This document shows positions 43,608-52,493 of a stretch of DNA of 64,000 nucleotides, one piece after another; position 1 is the stretch's first letter; each line of letters starts with the position of its first letter. This DNA is from Mucilaginibacter sp. OK283. GTDB lineage: Bacteria > Bacteroidota > Bacteroidia > Sphingobacteriales > Sphingobacteriaceae. The translations under genes and the position numbers were made by a program. The notes under the pieces were generated by a model that was not told the origin of the DNA, searched no databases, and saw nothing but the letters and a program-made list of their open reading frames with translations. The DNA lies in the NCBI RefSeq assembly GCF_900110415.1, contig NZ_FODR01000021.1, positions 1 through 64,000 on the forward strand. The letters are read 5' to 3'.

Positions 43608-44570
43608 ATGGAATCCAAATCTACATTTTGGCAAAAAATAGGTCTGCAGGACTGGTTTCTGCCGAATGGGAAGGCGGCTGCGGTGGCTGCTGTAGCAAAT
43701 AAAACGCTCACTCCCGATGATGTGTACCTGTACATTATCGAAAAATTTAAAGAATCTGTTGCTCAGCTATCATTTGCTGACAGGGTTGTTTTTTATCACG
43801 AATACATTATCAGCTTTAACGAAGAAGACTACCAGGAGTTTATCAACAATAGGTCGGGTTTGTTTGGCATTATTGTGCATGAATCGGTAAAAAAGTTTTA
43901 CGAGTTGCTACGCGAACACCAGGAAGTGGGCAAAAAGGTTGAGCCATCAAGTTCAAAATGGGTGTTCAGGCTGGTTTCACATCCCGATTATAAAAAGGGC
44001 GACAAAGGCTTTATAGGCAAACTATTGCCCGGGAGCAATAAAAAAGAAGAGAACCTGCGCGTTACCTTTATACCCCGCCATACCGGCGTTGCCCAAACTT
44101 TGGATATTAGTAATGATATTTTAAAAGGCTTTACCTATTACAGCGAAGGCTATTACGAACTACCTTACGCTAACGACCTGCATTATAACGAAAAGGATGT
44201 GGTAAAACCCGGACAAACCGTTTTAGCCCGGCTGGATACTATTATGCCAGATAAGCAGTTTGTAGGGCGTAAAGTGGAGTTTTTGATGAAGAATGAAGAC
44301 ATAGTGGTATCGGGCAACGAAGAAACGCGCGAAGATGCCGCCGTATTTAAAATTCCGAGCGATTGGGTAAACACACCGCACCTGCGCATCCGCATGAATA
44401 AAGCCGATGGTAAGCTTTACCTTTCATCATTTGGCGAATTGACCATGATTAACGAGCAGGAAATTACCCGCAGCGATGTAAACTCGCCGCAATGGGTAGA
44501 ATTGCCTTTTAACTCAAAAATATTGCTGAATGGTATCATTGGCATCAACATATTTAAACCCGAAGCATAA
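43608..44570 (+). CDS. Unrecognised 320-residue protein of the kinase/PBP operon
   Basis: Soluble, no signal peptide. The N-terminal 100 residues are helical (LTPDDVYLYIIEKFKESVAQ, FADRVVFYHEYIISFNEEDY). The rest alternates strands (WVFRLVSHPDYKKGDKGF, LRVTFIPRHTGVAQTLDISN, LYLSSFGELTMINEQEITRS), which could be a pair of beta-sandwich or FHA-like modules without the FHA GR/SxxH residues. I do not recognise it. It starts 36 bases after the kinase gene, and its stop overlaps the start of a 31-codon gene. A kinase substrate or adaptor is the natural guess. Confidence 0.75.
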   Translation: MESKSTFWQKIGLQDWFLPNGKAAAVAAVANKTLTPDDVYLYIIEKFKESVAQLSFADRVVFYHEYIISFNEEDYQEFINNRSGLFGIIVHESVKKFYELLREHQEVGKKVEPSSSKWVFRLVSHPDYKKGDKGFIGKLLPGSNKKEENLRVTFIPRHTGVAQTLDISNDILKGFTYYSEGYYELPYANDLHYNEKDVVKPGQTVLARLDTIMPDKQFVGRKVEFLMKNEDIVVSGNEETREDAAVFKIPSDWVNTPHLRIRMNKADGKLYLSSFGELTMINEQEITRSDVNSPQWVELPFNSKILLNGIIGINIFKPEA

Positions 44571-44665
44571 TGTCACAAATATTATCAATAGGCCTGCTGG
44601 CAATATGTGTTTTGTTATTGCTGGCCCATTTTATCGACATAAAAAGATCAAGCCATGGCAAATAA
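44570..44665 (+). CDS. 31-residue single-span membrane peptide
   Basis: The ATG shares its A with the preceding TAA stop (TAATG), and the stop lies 11 bases inside the phosphatase gene. The peptide is MSQILSIGLLAICVLLLLAH followed by a short basic tail. It thus has one membrane helix (about 4-22) with a positively charged C-terminus. Overlap on both sides and the membrane profile argue that it is translated and not chance. A small regulator or stabiliser of the membrane complex encoded here would fit. Confidence 0.55.
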   Translation: MSQILSIGLLAICVLLLLAHFIDIKRSSHGK

Positions 44666-46088
44666 TTATTTCGGACTAACCGATACCGGCAGGCAGAGGG
44701 ATAATAATGAGGATACCTTTATTGCCCAAAAAGCCAATGATGGCAATTTTATTTTGGCCTGCGTAATTGATGGGGTAGGCGGTTATGTAGGCGGCGAGGT
44801 TGCTGCCGAAATTGCGCGCGAGACCATTATTAAAGATCTATCGTACATAGCGGGCAATGTGAGCACCTTGTTGGTGAATACTTTTGTTGATGCCAACAAA
44901 CAAATTTATGATAAAAAAATAGCCGATAAAGAGTTGCAGAACATGGCCTGCGTACTTACGCTTGCGGTGGTCGACCTGGAAAATAACCAGTTTTATTATG
45001 CCCATGTGGGCGATACCCGTTTGTATTTGCTGCGCGATAATTCGCTTATTAAAATTTCAAAAGATCACTCCTTTGTAGGCTTCCTGGAAGACTCGGGCAG
45101 GTTGAGCGAAGAAGCCGCCATGGACCACCCTAAGCGCAATGAAATTAATAAAGCCCTGGGTTTTGACCCTAATATTGCTAAAGACGCTGACTTTGTAGAA
45201 ACAGGCCATTCGCCATTTTTACCCGGCGATATGTTATTGGTTTGCAGCGATGGCCTTACCGATATGGTAGATAAAAACCTAATAAAAAGTATTCTGACAG
45301 GGGAAGGCGAATTAGAAGATAAGGCCGCTAAACTGATACAAGCTGCCAATAATAAAGGTGGCAAAGATAACGTGACCGTGGTGTTGGTACATAACAACAA
45401 GGCTCCGCGTGTTCAAAATGTAACCCGGCCGGTAGTTTCGTCAAAAGCAGCGGAAGAAGTTATAGACCCTAAGCATCAGCCTAAACTACCCGATGGGCCC
45501 GAAACGGTGCCTGTAAAGCAAAAAAGTAACCGCGGCACAGTAGTTTTGCTTGCCATACTGTTCCTGGTAGTTTTGTGCGGATTTGTGTGGCAATACTGGA
45601 TAAACCAGCAGCTAAAGCACGACGACAGGAAACCGGTTGCCACCGCGCCTGTTGCCAGGCCGAAAAGTGCAGGCGAAATAAAGCTGCAGGATACACTCAA
45701 CAAGTTAAAGGGTAACTCGTTGGTGCTTTCTGCTACCGATTTTAAAGAGCCAATAGTATTAAGCGATTCTATTTTTATTGGGAGGGATAGCCTGTATATA
45801 AAAGCTAAAGGCAAAATTGTTTTTAAACCCGATTCGGGTTATAAAGGGCCGGCTTTTATGTTATCGCCAAAAACCAAATATGTGGTGCTGGATAGTGTTG
45901 CCTTTGACGGCTTTAAAACCGGCGTGGTTACGCAGAACGATGCCCTGGTGTTAAAATATGTGCAGTTTAATAATTGTGCCATACCGGTACAAACCACTTA
46001 TCTGTTTCCCGATAAAAAATATGTATCGGGCAGGTTGTTTGGTGGCATGTTCAAAATAGATTCGTTACCCAAAGCCATCAAACAATAA
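44655..46088 (+). CDS. PP2C-type protein phosphatase with membrane helix and outer beta-helix domain
   Basis: 477 residues. The PP2C domain (about 1-245) has RDNNEDTF (Glu19, Asp20), DGVGGYVGGE (Asp39), VGDTRLYLLR, CSDGLTDMV (Asp199) and GGKDNVTVVLV (Asp238), so all metal ligands are present. A membrane helix lies at about 294-315. The outer 160 residues form short beta repeats (LVLSATDFKEPIVLSDSIFI, DSVAFDGFKTGVVTQNDALV) like a right-handed beta-helix. It should reverse the kinase of this operon. Its stop overlaps the next ATG by one base. Confidence 0.93.
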   Translation: MANNYFGLTDTGRQRDNNEDTFIAQKANDGNFILACVIDGVGGYVGGEVAAEIARETIIKDLSYIAGNVSTLLVNTFVDANKQIYDKKIADKELQNMACVLTLAVVDLENNQFYYAHVGDTRLYLLRDNSLIKISKDHSFVGFLEDSGRLSEEAAMDHPKRNEINKALGFDPNIAKDADFVETGHSPFLPGDMLLVCSDGLTDMVDKNLIKSILTGEGELEDKAAKLIQAANNKGGKDNVTVVLVHNNKAPRVQNVTRPVVSSKAAEEVIDPKHQPKLPDGPETVPVKQKSNRGTVVLLAILFLVVLCGFVWQYWINQQLKHDDRKPVATAPVARPKSAGEIKLQDTLNKLKGNSLVLSATDFKEPIVLSDSIFIGRDSLYIKAKGKIVFKPDSGYKGPAFMLSPKTKYVVLDSVAFDGFKTGVVTQNDALVLKYVQFNNCAIPVQTTYLFPDKKYVSGRLFGGMFKIDSLPKAIKQ

Positions 46089-49000
46089 TGGATAAGGGCA
46101 CACCCAAACCTCCAGGCAGGCGATTGGAGCGATTGTTTTTATTGCTCGCGGGTATTTTGCTGGCCACGCTGTTTGGTAGGTTGTATGTTGTTTTGCAGCA
46201 AAAATTTACCGATGTTGATAAGCGCCTGCAGGATGGCACCATCGTAAATCTGAATGCCCCAAACAGGGCCGGAAACGTAGCCGCGCTGCTAAAAAAAGGC
46301 TACTATTTTGATGACCCGAGGGATGTGGATTATATTCAATCTGTTATTGCCGCCAAAGCAAATTCAGCAGGTGCTTTTGATAATGCGGGCGAACTGAATA
46401 AACGCAAATATTATGTTAATGCAGATGAGGCTATAGAACAAGGCGGCGAATCATTCAGGCAGCGGGTATTGGATTCGCGCGAGCTGTTGGGTTATACCGG
46501 GGATGATTCCATCCGGTTTAGCCAGGAAAAAAATCACCCGCCCGAAATTCCAGCCCAAAACGATCTTGGGCTGGGCGATTATAGCATTAGTGGCAAGATA
46601 ACCCACAAGGAACAGCCGGTTGCCGGTGTTTTGGTGAGGTTGAATATGATATTGCCAAGAGACAGTATTTATTCCGACGAGGAAACGGCCGCCAAAAACA
46701 CCACCACTGAAAATTCGCCAACGGCTAAAAAGGTATTTGTCGCCAACGCCGATAAAAAGCGGCAATTGCAATCGCTTACAGCATTTGCCCGTACAGATGC
46801 CGGCGGTCGTTATCAATTTAAAAACCTCCCTACCGATAAGGCTTTTGAGTTATTACCGCTGCAGCCGGGCTTTGAGTTTGGCCGTTCGCAGGGCGTAGTA
46901 GACCTGGATGGCGATAAAAAGATAAATTTTGTGCAGGCGCCGCACAGCATTAAGCTGCTGTCAACCCGCGATTTCAATATCCTTAAAAAAGAGGGGGCGT
47001 TTATTGTACGTACTATCGACGATTTTAACACCTGGTATTGGATTATTGCGGCCAGCTTTTTTGCCGGATTTATTGTTATCCATATCCTGTTAAGTTACCG
47101 TTATCCCCAGGCCGATCAAATTATAGTGCCCCTGGTAATGATACTTACCGGGATCTCGTTTCTCACTTTATTAAGCCTGCAGGACCCTTTACGAGATAGA
47201 TTTTTAGCAAAGGATACGCTTATTTACCTGGGCATTGGCGTAGGTATTATCTGCATTATACTGTTTATCAACCTGCGCAAACTTACTGCCGACTCGGGTT
47301 TATACCGTTTGCTGGTATTTAAAAACACGCGCAGCGCGGCAAATGGCTGGCCTTGGGTTGTTGTGGCCATGGGCATTTTGTTTAGCACTATTTTGTTTGG
47401 TACCGGTCCCGAGGGCAGCGGGGTTAAGGTAAACCTGTTGGGCTTTCAGCCAAGTGAGATTGTAAAATACCTGGTGATTATTTTCCTTGCGGGATTTTTC
47501 GCCGCGAATGAAAAATTTATCAGCCAGTATGCCAGCTGGAGTAAACGCTTGTCGTTCTTTTCATCGGCGCTGGTGGCCACTTTGGTAACGCTGCTGTTGT
47601 TTTTAGTTTTGGGCGATCTGGGGCCTGCCATGGTAATCTGTTTTACTTTTATCATCCTTTTCTCTTTTTCCCGTGGCGATTTTTTATCAATGGCCGGTTT
47701 TGTGGTGCTTTTTGTACTTATTACCTGGTTTTTTGATAATGTTTGGCTAAGTGCCGGTGTTACTTTTGGTATATTAGGTTTGGTTGGTTTTTGGAAACCG
47801 AAATATCTGAGCGAATCGGCCGTAATGGCGTTGATTGTGATTAGCGCTTTTTTAACCATCGATAAAATTCCCGGCCTGGATAAAATTATTCCCGGCCCGG
47901 TTGAACGTTTGGTTGAGCGTAAAGCCATCTGGCAGGATCCCTGGAACAATGAAGTTTATGGTGGCGACCAGGTGGCCAACGGCCTCTGGGCTATGGCCGG
48001 GGGCGGCTTAACCGGCGAAGGCGTTGGTCAGGGCTTTGCCAAAACCATTCCCGAGGCGCATACCGACATGATTTTGCCATCAATAGGCGAGGAGTTTGGC
48101 TGGGCTGGCATGGCAGCCGTATTTATATTGTTTCTGCTGTTTTTACACCGGTCGATAATTATTGGCCGGCAAACGGGTACGCCCTTGTTGTTTTACTTAA
48201 GCGCCGGTATTGGGGTATGTACCTTTGTGCAATTTTTACTGATTGCAGGCGGCTCTATTGGGGCATTGCCCTTGTCGGGCGTATCGCTGCCGTTTGAAAG
48301 TTACGGTGGCTCGTCGTTGGTAATTAATTTATTGGCAACCGGTTTTTTACTGTCGGTATCATTGGTAAAAGGCAGCCAGATACAAATGGATTACATTACC
48401 AAACAACAGGATAAAAACCTGGTGCCCGCTTTGGCGGCAGCATTAGCAGGCGTAGTGTTGTTAACCGTAAATGTATCGCGCTACAGCGCCGATAATAAAA
48501 AATGGGTGGTGAAACCCGCCCTGGTTGCCGATAAAAGCGGGCTGCGGATGTTTAGCTATAACCCAAGGATTGCCATTTTGATGAACAGGCTGCAAGCCGG
48601 ATCATTACTTGACAGGAACGGATTGATCCTGGCTACCAGTAAGCCAGAACTTATTGCGAAGCAACAGAAGAAACTGGCTGTAGCAGGCGTAAAAGATTAT
48701 AACCTCGATTCGGCAGTGCACAAGCGGCTGGAACGGTTTTATCCCTTTGAAGAACAAATGTTTTTTTGGACGGGTGATGTAAACACCGGTGTATTTAATG
48801 GCAGTACCAACGGCTACTTTGCCGAGTATGAACATGCGGCCGAATTACGTGGTTTTAAAATGCCCATCAGCAGTTATAATGTAAAAGCCTCGCGCTACCA
48901 GGAAGACAGGTTTTTGCCCCGTGGCGTAAAGGAAATGACGGTAGCTAAGAAGGATTATAGCGAACTGGCGACATTGCTGTTGGCCGATATTAACGGTCCC

Positions 49001-50176
49001 GAAGTGGCAGCGTTTAAAAACCGTAACCGGGATGTAAAACTGACGATGGATGCTGATTTGCAAACAAAAATTCAGCAGTCTATCGCTACCGATACCTCGC
49101 TATACGATAACCGCGTATCCGTTGTAGTGATGGAGGCCAATACCGGCGACGTGCTGGTATCGGCGCAGTACCCGCTGCCACCGGTGCACAACTGGGATCA
49201 GTTAACCATGTCGCAAGCCGATCAGAATAAATTATCTAACTGGATGACCACTACCGATCTGGGCTTTACTTATGCCTCGCAGCCGGGTTCAACCGCCAAG
49301 GTATTAACAGCCATGTCGGCATTTAATAAGCTGGGCATTGATGCATCTAAAGTAACCTACCATGTAAGTATGGAAGAGCGTATCCGTACCAAGGGAATCG
49401 AGCCGGACGAAACCGGTATCATTACCATGGAACGGGCGATAGCCAAATCGAACAACGTATATTTTATTAAACTGGCCAACCAGCAGCACCTGGAGGAGTA
49501 TATGGTAAACCTGTACATGAAAACCGGGATGTTTTTGCATGGGGTAGGCGGGTACTATTATAATAAACCTGCCGAAAACGATGCGCAGGAAGAAAAATGG
49601 CGCAACCTGTGGCGTAAAACCGAGTTTAATACCAAGCCCCGATACGATCCTAACAATATTCATAAAACCAGGGCCAAAGGTATTTCGGGTATGGCCTGGG
49701 GGCAGGGCGAGCTGATTGCTACCCCCGCATCTGTTGCCCGGCTGGTATCGGGCGTAGCCAATAATGGTGTGTTATTAGCCAATCGGTTTGTATTAAATGT
49801 TGGCAAAACAAAAATGCCGGTAAAGGCCGGCATTACCCTGGCCGATAAACCAGATTATGCCGCCCTGCTGAAGCAATACATGATAACGCAAAGCGCGCCA
49901 AAGGTGCCCATACTGGGTATAGCGGTTGCTGGTAAAAGCGGTACACCCGAGCGTATTGTTAAAAATAAAAGCGTAAACGATGGCTGGTATGTGTTTTTTG
50001 CGCCAGAGGCAAACGGAAAAGGCAATATGGTTGTTTGTATCCGTGTAGAATCAACCAAAGGATCGTCAGATGCGGTGCATTTAGCCGGGAAACATGTGAT
50101 CCCTTTCCTTTTGGAGAAGGGTTATATGAAGAGTATAGTACCGGGAGAAGTCGCCGAGCCTACGGATCAGCAATAA
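46088..50176 (+). CDS. SEDS glycosyltransferase fused to a penicillin-binding transpeptidase
   Basis: 1362 residues. An N-terminal helix (about 14-34) is followed by an external part with a carboxypeptidase-regulatory-like domain (about 160-285). A polytopic SEDS (FtsW/RodA) module spans about 310-775, with FQPSEIVKYLVIIF, GDLGPAMVI, the HTD loop (Asp660) followed by IGEEFGWAG, and LPFESYGGSSLVINL. The transpeptidase domain (about 800-1350) has STAK (Ser1068-Lys1071), SNN (1121-1123) and KSGT (1283-1286). One chain thus carries both the glycan polymerase and the crosslinking enzyme, normally a two-protein complex such as RodA-PBP2 or FtsW-FtsI. It is the core of the operon. Confidence 0.95.
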   Translation: MDKGTPKPPGRRLERLFLLLAGILLATLFGRLYVVLQQKFTDVDKRLQDGTIVNLNAPNRAGNVAALLKKGYYFDDPRDVDYIQSVIAAKANSAGAFDNAGELNKRKYYVNADEAIEQGGESFRQRVLDSRELLGYTGDDSIRFSQEKNHPPEIPAQNDLGLGDYSISGKITHKEQPVAGVLVRLNMILPRDSIYSDEETAAKNTTTENSPTAKKVFVANADKKRQLQSLTAFARTDAGGRYQFKNLPTDKAFELLPLQPGFEFGRSQGVVDLDGDKKINFVQAPHSIKLLSTRDFNILKKEGAFIVRTIDDFNTWYWIIAASFFAGFIVIHILLSYRYPQADQIIVPLVMILTGISFLTLLSLQDPLRDRFLAKDTLIYLGIGVGIICIILFINLRKLTADSGLYRLLVFKNTRSAANGWPWVVVAMGILFSTILFGTGPEGSGVKVNLLGFQPSEIVKYLVIIFLAGFFAANEKFISQYASWSKRLSFFSSALVATLVTLLLFLVLGDLGPAMVICFTFIILFSFSRGDFLSMAGFVVLFVLITWFFDNVWLSAGVTFGILGLVGFWKPKYLSESAVMALIVISAFLTIDKIPGLDKIIPGPVERLVERKAIWQDPWNNEVYGGDQVANGLWAMAGGGLTGEGVGQGFAKTIPEAHTDMILPSIGEEFGWAGMAAVFILFLLFLHRSIIIGRQTGTPLLFYLSAGIGVCTFVQFLLIAGGSIGALPLSGVSLPFESYGGSSLVINLLATGFLLSVSLVKGSQIQMDYITKQQDKNLVPALAAALAGVVLLTVNVSRYSADNKKWVVKPALVADKSGLRMFSYNPRIAILMNRLQAGSLLDRNGLILATSKPELIAKQQKKLAVAGVKDYNLDSAVHKRLERFYPFEEQMFFWTGDVNTGVFNGSTNGYFAEYEHAAELRGFKMPISSYNVKASRYQEDRFLPRGVKEMTVAKKDYSELATLLLADINGPEVAAFKNRNRDVKLTMDADLQTKIQQSIATDTSLYDNRVSVVVMEANTGDVLVSAQYPLPPVHNWDQLTMSQADQNKLSNWMTTTDLGFTYASQPGSTAKVLTAMSAFNKLGIDASKVTYHVSMEERIRTKGIEPDETGIITMERAIAKSNNVYFIKLANQQHLEEYMVNLYMKTGMFLHGVGGYYYNKPAENDAQEEKWRNLWRKTEFNTKPRYDPNNIHKTRAKGISGMAWGQGELIATPASVARLVSGVANNGVLLANRFVLNVGKTKMPVKAGITLADKPDYAALLKQYMITQSAPKVPILGIAVAGKSGTPERIVKNKSVNDGWYVFFAPEANGKGNMVVCIRVESTKGSSDAVHLAGKHVIPFLLEKGYMKSIVPGEVAEPTDQQ

Positions 50177-50179
50177 ATA

Positions 50180-50235
50180 ATTTTATCAAATTCGTGCAAT
50201 TCGATAAGATTTGCGCAATTAGTGTAATTAAAACT
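50180..50235. repeat. Short repeat of ATTCGTGCAATT type within the operon
   Basis: AAATTCGTGCAATTCGATAA and GCGCAATTAGTGTAATTAAA are words also found upstream of polA (60743-60915). It fills the 66-base gap between the PBP fusion and the FHA gene. Confidence 0.5.
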
Positions 50236-50242
50236 TGAAAAC

Positions 50243-51040
50243 ATGGCATTTAGTTTTTTTAGTAAAAGCGGCGGAGAAAAGGGACAGGTTGATGTAAAGG
50301 GCCTGCGCGAAGCCGTACTACGTTTTATAAAAGAGGCCCTGCAAAAGGTTGAAGGCGGCGAAGGCAGGCACATCAAAGAGCTACTGCTTTACCTGGCGCC
50401 CGATCCCGACGACAAACATCTTTACGAAGGTGCGGTTTACGTGCACGAAAAGGAAGTATTCAGGAACGAGATTCAGCGGATTGCCGATGACTACGCGATA
50501 GAGTTGCCCGATGACTGGACCATTGACGTGAATTTTGCAGATAAGCTTCCCGCCGATGTGCCAAAGATTCCCGAGATTGAGGCCGCTTTCCAGATGCATA
50601 CCCGCAGGCAGGTGGCGCATAACGCATCATCGGCCATTGCTTATATCAGGATACTTAGCGGCGAAGCCGAAAAGGAAGAATACCTGATTAAGGCTACCGA
50701 CGGCAAGATTAATATTGGCCGGGATAAAAAAGTGATAACGGAGAACGGATCATACCGGCTGAACAAGATTATATTCCCGGCCGATAGTAACGACCCCAGC
50801 AACAAATTTATCAGCAGGCAGCATGCCCATATCGAATGGAATAAAGACGCGGAATGTTTTATGATTTTTGCCGATGAGGGTGGTGTACCGCCGCGTAATA
50901 AAACCAAGATCAGCATAGCGGCCGACGATAAGCTAATTAAGCTTAACTCGACCCAGATTGGCCACCCCATGAACGAAGGCGACCAGGTAATATTGGGCGA
51001 ATCGGTGGTGTTTTTATTTAGTGTTAAGGCAGAAGTTTAG
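50243..51040 (+). CDS. FHA-domain phosphothreonine-binding protein
   Basis: 265 residues, soluble. The FHA domain is C-terminal (about 150-262) with IGRDKKV (Gly159-Arg160) and SRQHAHIEW (Ser191, His194), the residues that bind pThr in this family. The N-terminal 125 residues are helical and acidic (VKGLREAVLRFIKEALQKVE) and resemble the N-terminal region of FhaA-type adaptors in length only. It lies 66 bases after the PBP fusion and is the last gene of the operon. It probably reads the phosphorylation set by the kinase of this locus. Confidence 0.9.
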   Translation: MAFSFFSKSGGEKGQVDVKGLREAVLRFIKEALQKVEGGEGRHIKELLLYLAPDPDDKHLYEGAVYVHEKEVFRNEIQRIADDYAIELPDDWTIDVNFADKLPADVPKIPEIEAAFQMHTRRQVAHNASSAIAYIRILSGEAEKEEYLIKATDGKINIGRDKKVITENGSYRLNKIIFPADSNDPSNKFISRQHAHIEWNKDAECFMIFADEGGVPPRNKTKISIAADDKLIKLNSTQIGHPMNEGDQVILGESVVFLFSVKAEV

Positions 51041-51165
51041 GAAGGCCAATAAAACATAGTGTTGTATCAATGATAAAGTGGCAGTTAGTCCTAAGCCGAC
51101 AGCCTTAAGTTTTAAGCCGGCAAAAGATAAACTTTGACTTTGGGCTTCAGGCTAAAGACCTGACC

Positions 51166-52173
51166 TTAGCGCGTTAGCATATTCAATCTTTGGTAATAAT
51201 AATTTAAATAGGCTTTTTTGATAGGGTCGCTCAGATAAGAGTTCGCTGTAAGCAGTGCAACCTTGTTCTGCCTGGTTAGCAACGGAAGGACAAGTTTTTC
51301 GATCCTTTTGGATTGAATTCCTATTGCTGTTCCGAATTTAAAAAAATCATCTGTTGTTGGATGCCCCGTCCTTTTCCAGGTGTTTGACCGTGATGCATCA
51401 GCAAACAGCCCTTTTTTCAACGCGAAATCGGTGTCATCTACGTGTATCCTGGTATTGAGCAGATCATATGCCGGACTAAGCATAAAGTCGCCATGCTCGG
51501 TTTCCAGCAACCCGAAGTTTTTCATATGGGCATCGCCATTGCCGAAAAGAAAGTTAAAAAGGATTAATACAAAATATTTTTCTACCTCAACCCTCCATGC
51601 GGGCACAAATCGTTGGATGAGCAGGCCTATTTCTTCGTAGCTGGATTCATACTTAAAATCCGGCCCTCCGTTATCTTTACTCATGCCTGCCAGGCTGGCA
51701 AAATCTTCTTTTCTCCACTTATTTCCATCGGGTTTTACATCAAATCTTTTTGTGATATACGCTGGTTCACCATTTTTAAAGAAAGCCAACGCGTTTTCCG
51801 CCGTAGGAATACCATATACCTGCCTGGCAATCTGCATCGTAAGGTGCTCATTCGCGGGTACCATAGCTGCTTTTTTAACGTCGCGGGGAATTGGCTTTAA
51901 AATATAGGTCCCTTGTTCTTTAGTTGTTGTTAATCTTAAGGTTTTGTTATCAAGCAGCAACGACATTTTTTCCTGAACCCCTGAAATGGACAGTCGCTTT
52001 CTGTTTTCAATAAACTTTTCTGCGTCTTCTTCGCTTGTTTTTGGTGATTCATAGGGCAAAATATGGCTTACACGCTTTTTGCCGAACATGCGTTTCAACC
52101 CCAATGGACTATAAGTACTATACCCTGCAGCAAGCACGGCCGGGCATATGTTAATCAGTGGTATCATCTTCAA
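51166..52173 (-). CDS. HipT-like kinase toxin (HipA C-terminal-like, without N-subdomain)
   Basis: 335 residues. HipA-kinase motifs: RLSISGVQEKMSLLL (Gly-rich loop with Ser62 and Ser64, the SIS autophosphorylation pattern of HipT), Lys93 in YILKP, GNGDAHMKNFGLL (211-223; Asp214, His216, Asn219) and SPAYDLLNT (Asp237). HipA normally carries an N-terminal subdomain of about 100 residues; here it is a separate gene upstream (52151-52489), which overlaps by 23 bases. The set matches the HipBST layout. The expected action is phosphorylation of an aminoacyl-tRNA synthetase, TrpS in the E. coli case. The target here is unknown. Confidence 0.85.
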   Translation of the reverse strand: MKMIPLINICPAVLAAGYSTYSPLGLKRMFGKKRVSHILPYESPKTSEEDAEKFIENRKRLSISGVQEKMSLLLDNKTLRLTTTKEQGTYILKPIPRDVKKAAMVPANEHLTMQIARQVYGIPTAENALAFFKNGEPAYITKRFDVKPDGNKWRKEDFASLAGMSKDNGGPDFKYESSYEEIGLLIQRFVPAWRVEVEKYFVLILFNFLFGNGDAHMKNFGLLETEHGDFMLSPAYDLLNTRIHVDDTDFALKKGLFADASRSNTWKRTGHPTTDDFFKFGTAIGIQSKRIEKLVLPLLTRQNKVALLTANSYLSDPIKKAYLNYYYQRLNMLTR

Positions 52174-52489
52174 CAGGTTTTACAGTAATGGCGCCAACTG
52201 TGTCATACCGGGCGGTAGCCAGTAAAAATCCAAATGAATCATTCTCGTCAATCTTCAATTGTGTACTTTGTAGTTTTCTGTTTACGCCCTCGGCCAGCAT
52301 GTTAAAAAAAAATGGAAATAAGAAAGATGAATGGTATACCTGTTTTGATTTTGGTAATGTCAGGCTGATGGCTGGGAGTCCCTTGTCTTTAAAATAGGCC
52401 TCATCATATGTAAACAAATAATTATGCCTGTCATTTTCCTGTAGAATACCTGCAGGAATATTGTTGTAAAATACTTGCGCCGTTCTCAT
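52151..52489 (-). CDS. HipS-like antitoxin subunit (separate HipA N-subdomain)
   Basis: 112 residues from MRTAQVFYNN. The HipA N-terminal subdomain pattern is clear: VFYNNIPAGILQENDRHNYL, FTYDEAYFKDKGLPAISLTL, and FFFNMLAEGVNRKLQS. In HipBST this small protein is the antitoxin that blocks the kinase, while HipB is the DNA-binding partner. Its ATG lies 4 bases after the hipB-like stop and its end overlaps the kinase gene by 23 bases, so all three genes form one tight operon. The split is clean, with no frameshift joining it to the kinase. Confidence 0.85.
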   Translation of the reverse strand: MRTAQVFYNNIPAGILQENDRHNYLFTYDEAYFKDKGLPAISLTLPKSKQVYHSSFLFPFFFNMLAEGVNRKLQSTQLKIDENDSFGFLLATARYDTVGAITVKPVEDDTTD

Positions 52490-52493
52490 TATA

